Shown here: one piece after another, positions 17,139-24,258 of the stretch
Layout: the number at the start of each line of letters is the position of its first letter
Numbering within the stretch: position 1 is the first letter of the stretch
NCBI GenBank assembly: GCA_964523015.1
Contig: CAZFXN010000043.1
Coordinates: 1 to 26,324 of the forward strand
DNA: 26,324 bases
Source: JAWXBT01 sp964523015
GTDB lineage: Bacteria; Bdellovibrionota_C; UBA2361; J135
Direction: 5' to 3'
Position numbers and translations under genes: made by a program
The notes under the pieces: model-generated
The model's database searches: none
Told to the model about the DNA's origin: nothing
What the model saw: the letters and a program-made list of their open reading frames with translations, nothing else

Positions 17139-17208
17139 AAATTTAAAAACTCACCATTAACTATAACTTTATATCTTTATCTTTGAAGCTAAAAGCACGC
17201 CCAAACAA

Positions 17209-18108
17209 TTAGACCTCAACAACTGAAATTTCAATATCTTCAAGTCCTAAAAAGAGCTTGGCAATCTTTTTAAATCGGTTTGCTTCATCAGTAACAAAAT
17301 ACCTAACTTTTCCAAGTACCGAAGATACACCATCACTTCTAATTTCTAAGTTTTCATCTTGTAATGATTTGACTACAACATTAGCAGTGGCTTCACCACA
17401 ATCTATTATAGTTGTTGAAGGTCCAAAATACCTTTCTAAAGCTTTTCTTAGCAATGGATAGTGGGTACACCCTAATATAAGGGTATCTGGGTTAAAATTT
17501 TTCATAGGAGATAAATATCTCTCTATGGAGAGATCAATTAGCTGCCCATCAAAGATGCCCTCTTCAACCATAGGAACAAAGAGGGGGCAGGCTTGAGCTA
17601 AGATCTGCAAATCGTGATTATCTTTGGTTAACGTAAGTTGATAAGCCTCACTTCTGATTGTTGCTTTAGTACCGAGAATTCCTATGCGACCTTTTGTAGT
17701 ACGAAGCGCCTCATTCGATGCAGGAGAGATTACTCCAATTACTGGACAGGTTGACAGTACCTCTAGCTCTGAAAGAGCTGCGCTCGATGCGGTATTACAT
17801 GCGACAACTATTAACTTAACTCCCTTTGTGTTTAAGAAATTTACACACTCTTTTGAATATTGTCTTATCGTCGGCAATCCTCTGGTTCCGTACGGAGTAC
17901 GTGCGGTATCTCCAAGATAGATAAAGTTCTCATTGGGCAATGATTTTTGTAATTGCTTAAGTACAGAGAGGCCACCAACTCCGCTATCAAATAAACCAAT
18001 CGGAAGGGCGTTGCTATTCGGTGTATTGCTTTTAGGCTTATTTTGATTAGGTGTGCTGCTATTAGGGGTACTGTGATTAGGCGTATTTCGATTTGATTGC
18101 GAGCTCAC
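17209..18108 (-). CDS. murI: Glutamate racemase with a repetitive N-terminal extension
   Basis: MurI makes D-glutamate for peptidoglycan. The catalytic cysteines are both present, in VACNTAS (Cys104) and LGCTHYP (Cys214), as are the N-terminal GLFDSGVGGLSVL motif (38-50), YLGDTARTPYG (64-74) and the conserved PMVEEG (179-184). The enzyme proper begins near residue 36; before it lies a 35-residue tail of low complexity with five 5-residue units of TPNxS type (about residues 9-33). The start is GTG at 18108, with AGGGAG about ten bases upstream inside the end of the preceding gene; no later start precedes the catalytic core other than non-ATG codons. It is five bases from the phhB-like gene, hence cotranscribed. 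Confidence 0.95.
   Translation of the reverse strand: MSSQSNRNTPNHSTPNSSTPNQNKPKSNTPNSNALPIGLFDSGVGGLSVLKQLQKSLPNENFIYLGDTARTPYGTRGLPTIRQYSKECVNFLNTKGVKLIVVACNTASSAALSELEVLSTCPVIGVISPASNEALRTTKGRIGILGTKATIRSEAYQLTLTKDNHDLQILAQACPLFVPMVEEGIFDGQLIDLSIERYLSPMKNFNPDTLILGCTHYPLLRKALERYFGPSTTIIDCGEATANVVVKSLQDENLEIRSDGVSSVLGKVRYFVTDEANRFKKIAKLFLGLEDIEISVVEV
18010..18084 (-). repeat. 15-bp tandem repeat in the 5' end of murI
   Basis: Five diverged copies of a 15-bp unit encode TPNHS, TPNSS, TPNQN, KPKSN and TPNSN. The repeat keeps the frame, lies outside the catalytic domain and has the look of a slippage product. Confidence 0.85.
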
Positions 18109-18113
18109 GCGCT

Positions 18114-18425
18114 TTAAGCTCCCTTCTGAGTAAACTTACTAAAATGATCACTAAATATCTTTGCCATTTCGAAATCTTTCTCAGTTATTCCGCCTGAATC
18201 ATGCGTTGTAAATTTCACTGTTAATTTATTATAGACATTCAACCATTCTGGATGATGATTTTTCTGTTCAATATCAAATGCCACTCTTGTCATAAAACTA
18301 AAAGCATCAACAAAAGTGGAAAATTTTAGATGTGCTTCAAGTTTATCATCTTGTATAGACCAAAGAGGTAAGGTCTCAAGTCGTTTAGAAATCTCAGAAT
18401 CTGATAAAACTTCAACTTTTTTCAT
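18114..18425 (-). CDS. phhB: Pterin-4-alpha-carbinolamine dehydratase family protein
   Basis: The 103-residue protein matches the PCD/DCoH family in length and motif: E-Q-K-N-H-H-P-E-W-x3-Y-N-x-L-T-V-x-F-x-T-H-D in residues 54-76, which contains the catalytic His-His-Pro and the later His. The enzyme dehydrates 4a-hydroxytetrahydropterin during aromatic amino acid hydroxylation; no hydroxylase gene lies in the window, and in several bacteria the protein has been linked to other pterin chemistry, so its role here is open. The ATG is preceded by an AT-rich leader with no strong ribosome site. It is first in the unit with murI and secA and is divergent from the aminotransferase across 69 bases. 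Confidence 0.9.
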   Translation of the reverse strand: MKKVEVLSDSEISKRLETLPLWSIQDDKLEAHLKFSTFVDAFSFMTRVAFDIEQKNHHPEWLNVYNKLTVKFTTHDSGGITEKDFEMAKIFSDHFSKFTQKGA

Positions 18426-18494
18426 ATTAACTATCTCAGGAATGAATCAAAAGTGTTACACTTAACTAACATGATATAGCTAAAGAAAGCTCTC

Positions 18495-19325
18495 ATGCAC
18501 AAAATTATAGGTAGTATAAATAATATGGCCACTCATTGCTACATTAATGGCGAATTTAAGCCAATTGAAGGCTTGATCCTAAACCATTTGGGGGTTGGCC
18601 TATTTGAAACGATGCGCGTTGAGACCACTTTAAACAACGATAGAATAGTATGCTTTTTAAATCGACACTTAAATAGGCTTAAAAATGGACTTAGGGAGTT
18701 GCAAATTCGTCCTCCTCCAGAAGGTAGGGTAATTGGACACATTCATGATGCCTTAAATAATTTTGATTGGCGCAACGCGAATTATGCTCGCCTAAGGGTT
18801 ATCGTTTTAGAGAATGACTGGATACTAACTATTGAGCCATGGCAATCACGATTCGATCTAAAAAGAGGAGTTAAGTGCATCACTTTTTCAGGAGAGAGAT
18901 CCCTACCCCATCTTAAAACATGCTCGGCAGTGGTGTCCGTAATGGCTGCCAGAGCAGCTGAAGTCGCCGAAGCTGGAGAAGCGTTGCTGACAGATAGAAA
19001 TGGAATAATCTTAGAAGGTGCCTGGAGTAATTTTATTTGGATAGATCGTGCCGGTGTCATTACTACACCAAATGAAAGAATTCTACCCGGTATTACCAGA
19101 GGGGTAGCGCTTGAAATATTAGATCAAAAATTAGGTGAAAAGAAATTCGCATCTACATTAGCAACGAAGCAGGAAATTTTAACCCATGCACAAGAGGCGT
19201 TTATTACTCAATCAAGTCATGGAATCGTTCCAGTTGTTGAAATTGATGGCGAAAAAATTGGAACTGGATATCCAGGAGAGGTCACAAAAAAACTTATCGC
19301 TCTCTATCAAGGGATGCCCAAGTAA
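18495..19325 (+). CDS. Class IV PLP aminotransferase/lyase (BCAT, PabC or D-amino acid transaminase type)
   Basis: The 276-residue protein has the fold-type IV pattern: an N-terminal C-Y-I-N-G-E-F strand, G-V-G-L-F-E-T-M (about 33-40), the PLP-binding lysine Lys141 in LPHLKTCS, and the cofactor-phosphate segment EGAWSNFIW followed by TPNERILPGITRGVALE. The family includes branched-chain aminotransferase, D-alanine aminotransferase and aminodeoxychorismate lyase; its short form and lack of clear BCAT residues lean towards a PabC-like or generic member, not settled. ATG 18525 (codon 11), with AGGTAGT nine bases upstream, is an equally good start and aligns better with family N-termini. Its last 32 bases overlap the 3' end of the RlmM-like gene on the other strand. 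Confidence 0.8.
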   Translation: MHKIIGSINNMATHCYINGEFKPIEGLILNHLGVGLFETMRVETTLNNDRIVCFLNRHLNRLKNGLRELQIRPPPEGRVIGHIHDALNNFDWRNANYARLRVIVLENDWILTIEPWQSRFDLKRGVKCITFSGERSLPHLKTCSAVVSVMAARAAEVAEAGEALLTDRNGIILEGAWSNFIWIDRAGVITTPNERILPGITRGVALEILDQKLGEKKFASTLATKQEILTHAQEAFITQSSHGIVPVVEIDGEKIGTGYPGEVTKKLIALYQGMPK

Positions 19326-20325
19326 GCTCATGCTTGTTTGCTGAAAGATGAAAGACTTTACTATTTGGGATCGCTTTGAACTTCTTAATGATCTCGTACT
19401 GTTTCCCTTCGTATTGTTTAGCCTCGTACTGATTCCCTTTTAAATTCTTCTCACCTTGGAATTTTAAAGTACAGAGAAAGTTTTTTGCTTTACCAGCCTT
19501 TCGCCAACTCTCAACCCATTCATAAAGTTTTTCTGGATAGCAAATAAGATCTGAAAAGATCCAATCAAAGGAATCTGGATCTTTAGGTTTATAGGTAAAT
19601 GCATCTCCTTTTTTGAATTCAACTCCAGGCATCTTTGACACGTTGCTATCTAGCGGGGCCCGATCTATTGCTAAAACTCTTGCGCCTAAGCTAGCCAACA
19701 CCCAGGTCCATCCTCCTGGACACGCTCCAACATCAAGACAACGATCCCCCTTTTCCGGCATCCTTTTAAGAATAGTAAAGGCTTCCCATAATTTTAGATA
19801 AGCACGGCTCGGTGGAATCTTTGATTCTTTAAAATCAGGCTCCCCATTAGGAAATGGGCTACTGCAGTTTGGAGATGCCAATAAAGTATCTTTATCTAGT
19901 AAGGTCCATGATCCGAAATTTGATTCCGGCTGGCTCAGTAGATTGCTACTTAGATGACTGCTTGAATCTTTAAATGGAAATTCTATTTTAGGAGGTAGGC
20001 GACTAGAAAGTTGCTCTTCAATAAGCTTTGATCTTCGAATCTCTTTATAAGGAAAGAATACCCAATTTTTTTTGATCTCTTTTAATTTTTTAGCGGCATC
20101 AGTAATTGAATCTATCTTTAAAACTACAGGATCTAACCAAACATTGTGACACCAAGCAGGATCGTACGGTTTTCTATTTGTAACTACGAGTCTATCAAAC
20201 GTAGCAACAACACCGGTTAGCTCACTTAAAAGATTATTAACGTATCCTTCAGGTGCTAGGTACGCTGCCTTAACTGTGCTTAGGTCTATCTGCTTTAGAT
20301 CAGTTTTTTCTAATTGGCTTTTCAT
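19294..20325 (-). CDS. rlmM: RlmM-like FtsJ-domain 2'-O-ribose methyltransferase
   Basis: The 343-residue product has an N-terminal domain (1-115), a Ser-rich linker (about 118-170) and an FtsJ/RrmJ-type catalytic domain. The K-D-K-E tetrad of ribose 2'-O-methyltransferases is visible: Lys178 in SRAYLKL, Asp259 in FSDL, Lys288 in TLKFQG and Glu333 in KHELTW; the SAM loop is DVGACPGGWT (198-207). SRAxLKLxEAF and DxGACPGGWT are the motifs of RlmM, which methylates C2498 of E. coli 23S rRNA; the target here is inferred. Three QYExK units (residues 299-313) come from a 15-bp tandem repeat. The gene overlaps the upstream TrmH-type gene by 26 bases and the convergent aminotransferase by 32. Confidence 0.8.
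   Translation of the reverse strand: MKSQLEKTDLKQIDLSTVKAAYLAPEGYVNNLLSELTGVVATFDRLVVTNRKPYDPAWCHNVWLDPVVLKIDSITDAAKKLKEIKKNWVFFPYKEIRRSKLIEEQLSSRLPPKIEFPFKDSSSHLSSNLLSQPESNFGSWTLLDKDTLLASPNCSSPFPNGEPDFKESKIPPSRAYLKLWEAFTILKRMPEKGDRCLDVGACPGGWTWVLASLGARVLAIDRAPLDSNVSKMPGVEFKKGDAFTYKPKDPDSFDWIFSDLICYPEKLYEWVESWRKAGKAKNFLCTLKFQGEKNLKGNQYEAKQYEGKQYEIIKKFKAIPNSKVFHLSANKHELTWASLDRER
19393..19437 (-). repeat. 15-bp tandem repeat in the RlmM-like gene
   Basis: Three copies (19393-19407, 19408-19422, 19423-19437) encode QYEAK, QYEGK and QYEII in the catalytic domain's late part, between the tetrad Lys288 and Glu333. An insertion here must be tolerated in a surface loop if the enzyme is active. Confidence 0.85.
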
Positions 20326-21208
20326 GTGTCGCAGTTGTCAAAGTACCAGTTTGTCGCCACCACTCTGAAAGCAATATTCCAGTAGCTAAAGATACGTTTA
20401 AGCTTTCTACAGCTTCTGTCCCCGGAATATTAATAGTACTGTCGCATAAGCGAGCAATCTCTTTTTTCATACCGTCTCCCTCTCCGCCAATAACAAGAAC
20501 TGCTTTTTTTGGATAGGTAAACTTATAAAGACTGGCTCCCTTATGACTTGATGTTGCAAGAATTTTATAGCCAAGCTCAGCGAGTTTTTTTAAAGCAGCC
20601 TCTGGAGCTGTTGCACGAACAATCTCAACATTCTCTGAGCCCCCTTGAGATACTCTAGTTGCCGCACCTGATAATCTAGGCAGGGCAGCGTCCCCAATTA
20701 TAAATTTAATGCCGTAGTGGGCGGCTACTCTGACAATCGATCCAAAGTTATGCGGATTAGATACACCATCAAGATAGAGGATAAGGTCTTGGGATTTCTT
20801 ATCCCTTTTTACCAACGTTTCTAAAAATGCAATTTCAGAGATCTCCTCTTTTTTCCTGACTAGAAAACAGACGCCCTCATGATGAGTTGATTCAGTAATT
20901 CGAGCTAATTCCTCGTCGGCTACTATGTGATAAGCAATTTTTCTCTTAGCGCAAAATCTTAAACAGCTAGACAGCTCTTTAACTAAAGAGTGAGAAACAT
21001 AAACACGAATTAAATCATCAGGCCTATTTCGCCAAATAGAGAGGCAAGCATTTTTACCGTATATTTTTTGCTCCTGGGCGCGGGAGGCCTTGGTAGAGAA
21101 ATTCTCTCTGCTTTGTTCTCTGCCATTGCCAACTATTTTTGGCTCTTGGGCACGCGAGGTTCTGGTAACACCCTTTCTATGACTCTTTCTGTTGCTTTGA
21201 CTATTCAT
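20300..21208 (-). CDS. TrmH/SpoU-family RNA 2'-O-methyltransferase (RlmB-like)
   Basis: I choose ATG 21208, which has AAGAGAG five bases upstream, over a GTG at 21241 eleven codons earlier; the product is 302 residues. SPOUT motifs are intact: motif 1 LDGVSNPHNFGSIVR, motif 2 VLVIGGEGDGM and motif 3 IPGTEAVESLNVSLATGIL, which forms the SAM-binding knot. An N-terminal substrate-binding domain of the SpoU_sub_bind type (YGKNACLSIW onward) precedes it. It most resembles RlmB/TrmH-type rRNA or tRNA Gm methyltransferases; the target is not readable. The first 50 residues are a basic, low-complexity extension in which SRAQEPKIVG recurs as SRAQEQKIYG. It overlaps the next gene by 26 bases. Confidence 0.85.
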   Translation of the reverse strand: MNSQSNRKSHRKGVTRTSRAQEPKIVGNGREQSRENFSTKASRAQEQKIYGKNACLSIWRNRPDDLIRVYVSHSLVKELSSCLRFCAKRKIAYHIVADEELARITESTHHEGVCFLVRKKEEISEIAFLETLVKRDKKSQDLILYLDGVSNPHNFGSIVRVAAHYGIKFIIGDAALPRLSGAATRVSQGGSENVEIVRATAPEAALKKLAELGYKILATSSHKGASLYKFTYPKKAVLVIGGEGDGMKKEIARLCDSTINIPGTEAVESLNVSLATGILLSEWWRQTGTLTTATHEKPIRKN

Positions 21209-21335
21209 ACTTACTCTCTTAAACTGAGCGTAAGTAGACACCGAGTAGCGAACTTATTCAAGTCGACAGAGGCGAAATAAGAGAGAAAAGAAGAGCGCGG
21301 GGCAACGCTCTTGGGGCAAATTTTCAAAGCTTAGA

Positions 21336-21641
21336 TTAGGCAAAAAGCTCTTTTAGAACAGCCTTAGCCACATCTTTACTCTTAGGATTGTATGATCCAT
21401 CTTGTACGGAAGCCTTAAGCTCAGCAACTCTAGCACGCCTGCTAGGATCGGCCGCCTCCTCGTTACGAAGAGCAGAATCAACCCTGACAGCATCTCGATT
21501 CGCCTGTGCTCTACTTGCTTGCTCTCTGCCTGCAGCAGATGTCTCTTGCGATCTAGAGCCGTCTTCGTCTTTGTTTGTTGTTACTTTTGTGAAGTGTGAG
21601 CTAAGCTCACGGATGGAGCTTACGTATTCTTTGATTTTCAT
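21336..21641 (-). CDS. flgM: FlgM-type anti-sigma-28 factor
   Basis: The 101-residue protein is polar and probably disordered for its first 60 residues and ends in the FlgM signature: R-V-A-E-L-K-A-S-V-Q-D-G-S-Y-N-P-K-S-K-D-V-A-K-A-V-L (about 70-95). FlgM binds and blocks the flagellar sigma factor FliA until it is exported through the completed hook-basal body. A good ribosome site (AAGGACGAGG) precedes the ATG. No flagellar gene lies within the window; the neighbours are RNA methyltransferases. The 127 bases between its stop and the TrmH-type gene are unremarkable, so cotranscription is possible. The family call rests on the C-terminal motif alone. Confidence 0.75.
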   Translation of the reverse strand: MKIKEYVSSIRELSSHFTKVTTNKDEDGSRSQETSAAGREQASRAQANRDAVRVDSALRNEEAADPSRRARVAELKASVQDGSYNPKSKDVAKAVLKELFA

Positions 21642-21862
21642 ATCCTCGTCCTTGACAGGTTAAAAGTTCGAATAACCTCAATGTTATTCAACCTACGCTA
21701 CACGTTATCTCGAAGAGCAAAAAACCAACTCTTGTTAAGAGTTCTATTTGTGTCTCCTTGAGCGCCGTTCCCTGGCAAACAAACGAGATTCCTTTCTGAG
21801 GTTCTTGAATCGACAAACGTGCTATATTTCTTAAATCTAAATTGAATTAGGACATATAAAGA

Positions 21863-22354
21863 ATGAATATCGTCATCTATACTATTGGAAAAACTAAGGA
21901 AAACAGTATTTTAGAACTTGAGCAAAATTATCTAAAAAGAGTAAAGCCGTACGCGAAAGTTGAGATTAATGAGCTTGGAAGTAGGGCTAGTAGTAGCGAA
22001 CCCGTCCCCCAGATTATTCTTAAAGAGAGCGAATCAATTCTTAGCAAACTCACTGGCAAACTTTCAGGCCAACTCACAGAGCGAGACTTTGTAATTGCTC
22101 TTGATGAGAGAGGCTCCGACCTAAGTTCCGTTCAGTTTTCAGAACTTTTAAGCTCAAAGATGGTTGGTGGCGTTTCAAGCTTTACCTTTGTAATTGGTGG
22201 TGCCTATGGATTACATGACAAAGTCAGATCAAGGGCCAATGCAGTTATCTCATTATCAAAAATGACATTCCCACACCAACTGGCCCGCTTATTTTTAATC
22301 GAACAGCTCTATCGAGCGTTTTCGATTATGAGGGGTGAGCCTTATCATAAGTAG
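21863..22354 (+). CDS. rlmH: 23S rRNA (pseudouridine1915-N3)-methyltransferase
   Basis: RlmH is a SPOUT enzyme that methylates pseudouridine 1915 of helix 69 on assembled 70S ribosomes. At 163 residues it is close to the E. coli protein (155). Signature segments are intact: an N-terminal YTIGKTKE, ALDERGSDLSS (about 83-93), FVIGGAYGL (109-117) and the C-terminal SKMTFPHQLARLFLIEQLYR followed by RGEPYHK. A Ser-rich stretch (residues 41-66) is slightly longer than usual. It is divergent from flgM across 221 bases, in which no further gene is seen. Confidence 0.96.
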   Translation: MNIVIYTIGKTKENSILELEQNYLKRVKPYAKVEINELGSRASSSEPVPQIILKESESILSKLTGKLSGQLTERDFVIALDERGSDLSSVQFSELLSSKMVGGVSSFTFVIGGAYGLHDKVRSRANAVISLSKMTFPHQLARLFLIEQLYRAFSIMRGEPYHK

Positions 22355-22390
22355 GGGGATGGGGTAATCCGTTTAGCTTTTGTTAAGAGC

Positions 22391-23374
22391 CTACAAATTA
22401 GCCCGCATAGCTTCTATATGACTGAGAGTTTCATCTCGTAATTTCTCAGGTTTTATTGATGTAATGTACTTGCCAACACTTAGAATTCGTCGAACAATCT
22501 CGGGAGATGTGATTGCTCGAAGCTTTCTTACTAAAATTTCGCCCTCCCATTCATCCTCTTGATCGGCATGCCACCTCTGACTGGCATAATACTCTGCAGC
22601 TGGAGGTAATATTTTTATCTCGATATCCTCAAGCGGCTCTCCGGCCCAAATTCCAAATCCTTGTAACCAATTCTCACTTATAATTCGCTCCTCCCCGGGC
22701 TTTAGTGGTGGCGGTTTTACAGTTGCATCAAGTATGGACAGAGATCTAATAAAGGAGCAATTAAGAATTCGCTTATGTCCCTCGCCATCATGGAACAACA
22801 GATACAAACTACCATCACTAAAATGAACTTTTAGGATCTGACCCTCATATATCCTCTCCTCTTTATGCCGCCAAGGAGATTTATAAGTAATGCGAACACT
22901 CTCCCCCGTACTTGCCGCAGTGACATAACGCAGAACACCAAAATCAGCGACATCACCAACAACTGTCAAATCGCTTGAGAAAAACGAAAGTAGCGGTTCG
23001 AGCTCTCGACTTATTTGAGTATTATTAGAGATGAACTGATGCCAGATCCGATCGAGGTTTTGATTAATATCCTTAGCATCAAGATTTTTAATAAGATCCC
23101 GGGCCAATAGCAACGCCGCCAACTCATCCTTACCCGCTGGTAAAAAATGCGGCATTGAGAAATTACGATTTGTTAGATAATAACCTTTTTCCGACGAATC
23201 ATACTCCATTGGAAATAAGTACTCATCACGCAACCGATAGATTGTCCTTTGAGCAGTATTCTTTGAGCAGATGCAAAGTTTGGCTAAAGATTGTGAATTT
23301 GGATAACGATTTGCCTGAAGCTCAGAAAAGAATTTCTGAGCCCGTTGCATAAAAGTATGACCGTCTACGACCAT
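22391..23374 (-). CDS. WYL-domain transcriptional regulator (YafY-like)
   Basis: The 327-residue protein starts with a helix-turn-helix (about 8-70; LAKLCICSKNTAQRTIYRLR is the recognition region) followed by a linker and a WYL domain (about 145-215; VRITYKSPWRHKEERIYEGQILKVHFSDGSLYLLF), then a WCX-type C-terminal extension (about 250-325). WYL proteins sense ligands such as nucleic acids or nucleotides and often control defence or DNA-repair genes. AAAAGGAAA precedes the ATG by about six bases. The adjoining genes to the right are remnants and a PD-(D/E)xK protein, so a role as an island regulator is plausible but unproven. The variant HTYLL core of WYL is not exact. Confidence 0.8.
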   Translation of the reverse strand: MVVDGHTFMQRAQKFFSELQANRYPNSQSLAKLCICSKNTAQRTIYRLRDEYLFPMEYDSSEKGYYLTNRNFSMPHFLPAGKDELAALLLARDLIKNLDAKDINQNLDRIWHQFISNNTQISRELEPLLSFFSSDLTVVGDVADFGVLRYVTAASTGESVRITYKSPWRHKEERIYEGQILKVHFSDGSLYLLFHDGEGHKRILNCSFIRSLSILDATVKPPPLKPGEERIISENWLQGFGIWAGEPLEDIEIKILPPAAEYYASQRWHADQEDEWEGEILVRKLRAITSPEIVRRILSVGKYITSIKPEKLRDETLSHIEAMRANL

Positions 23375-23402
23375 AGCTGTTTCCTTTTATTTGACGAAGA
23401 AT

Positions 23403-23507
23403 TTATCTATATCTATTAGAGGAGCCATTACCACCGCCTCCGCCACCATAACCTGCTAAAGAAAGTACCATTAAAAATAGGATTTTAAAATAAATATTAG
23501 ATCTCAT
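23403..23507 (-). CDS. Tiny Gly-rich protein with a degenerate lipobox
   Basis: This 34-residue frame has GGAG eight bases before its ATG and a hydrophobic signal-like segment that ends in LSLAGY followed by six Gly and NGSS. That is the pattern of a lipoprotein signal peptide (L-A-G-C-G-G-G) in which the invariant lipid-bearing cysteine is Tyr (TAT instead of TGT), so lipidation cannot occur. It lies 28 bases upstream of the WYL regulator gene on the same strand. It may be a decayed lipoprotein start, a leader peptide for the regulator, or a chance frame. Confidence 0.4.
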   Translation of the reverse strand: MRSNIYFKILFLMVLSLAGYGGGGGGNGSSNRYR

Positions 23508-23530
23508 TTAGGATTCTCCATCAACTTTTT

Positions 23531-23614
23531 TTAACATACTTCCTCTGCAATCACCCCCGGATCATCTCCGCTCATACTATCAATAAATTTCAGTGCATCT
23601 TTACTCTTAGTCAT
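23531..23614 (-). pseudogene. Truncated copy of the 57-residue small gene
   Basis: The 27-residue frame reads M-T-K-S-K-D-A-L-K-F-I-D-S-M and then diverges to a stop. Its first 40 or so bases match the start of the gene at 24259-24432 almost exactly. GAGGG lies seven bases before the ATG, which follows directly after the stop of the lipoprotein remnant. Compared with the longer copy, everything after the D-D-P-G segment is lost. Confidence 0.55.
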
Positions 23615-23887
23615 CTAGACACCCTCTAATCCACCTGCTGCGCGGTCAGAAACATAGATTTTTCTAGGGCAACAAAAAACTGCTTTTGTACCACTGACTG
23701 AACCAAGTGATTCATCAGCCTTATCAATTACAAACCCCATATCCTGCAGTAAACTGGCACCAGCCTGGATTAGTGAAATTTCATCCTTAGTTTCAAAACG
23801 ACGAGACTGAAGTTGCCTAAGTTGTAAACTCTCATGTCTTAACTGAAGCGCTTCTTTCGGAATTTTGGGCGTAAAGTAGATACAATA
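23615..23887 (-). pseudogene. Remnant of a second lipoprotein-type gene, no start codon
   Basis: A 90-codon open stretch without an ATG near its 5' end reads P-K-E-A-L-Q-L-R-H-E-S-L-Q-L-R-Q-L-Q, then SRRFETKDE and LLQDMGFVIDKADESLGSVS. The pattern M/L-Q-x-R-R-F-x-T-x-D-E ... L-Q-D-x-G-F-x-I-D is one I recognise from small Gram-negative lipoproteins of unknown function. It overlaps the truncated lipoprotein gene (stop at 23839) in another frame, and its own tail after the S-G-T-K segment looks unrelated to the family. The arrangement suggests that a deletion or frameshift joined two neighbouring lipoprotein genes. Confidence 0.55.
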
Positions 23888-24075
23888 TTAGGACTTCCCA
23901 GCACCGAAGCCACATCACCACCACTCATTCCAATTCGAATCTCTTTTTGCACAACGCCGGCAGTAAGCTTTCCCCCCTGAGCCGCATCGACCTGCTCCCG
24001 ATGATATTTCGCTGAGGAACAACCGAGATTAATTAGACAAAGACATCCCAACACTAACACCGACTTAATGCTCAT
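23839..24075 (-). pseudogene. Truncated BamE/SmpA-like lipoprotein
   Basis: I start at ATG 24075, which has AGGAG six bases upstream. The 78-residue product has a lipoprotein signal peptide with lipobox L-I-N-L-G-C (Cys19), then a segment VQKEIRIGMSGGDVASVLGS followed by PNIVST, the typical first half of a SmpA/OmlA (BamE-like) domain. After PNIVST, where the family continues with an aromatic Trp-x-Tyr strand, this protein changes to a short basic tail and stops. The reading frame that overlaps this point carries a different lipoprotein-type sequence, so the domain is cut by a frameshift or deletion. If translated, the product would be an incomplete outer-membrane lipoprotein. Confidence 0.65.
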
Positions 24076-24181
24076 AAATTCTCCTCTGTGCAACGCAACA
24101 TCATAAAAGAAATGCTAAGAAATTCAGACTAAGAAACGCAGACCTTAGTGAATACTAAAATGTCGAACTAAACTAGGAAGT

Positions 24182-24198
24182 ACCCCAAGATGTGGGGT
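24182..24198 (-). other. Small GC hairpin downstream of the 57-residue gene
   Basis: ACCCCA (24182-24187) pairs with TGGGGT (24193-24198) around a 5-base loop. It lies about 60 bases past the stop of the small gene on the minus strand and could act as a weak terminator, but no proper T-run follows. Confidence 0.35.
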
Positions 24199-24258
24199 GG
24201 GTTTCGCCTTCTCTATAACCTGTTCAAAATTTCGCTACGAGGAATACTAAAGCAACTC

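Noticed and set aside
21060..21560. Shared GREQ and SRAQ words in the TrmH-type protein's N-terminus and FlgM
   Set aside because: Both are low-complexity, Gln/Arg/Ser-rich segments, and the underlying DNA is not clearly related.
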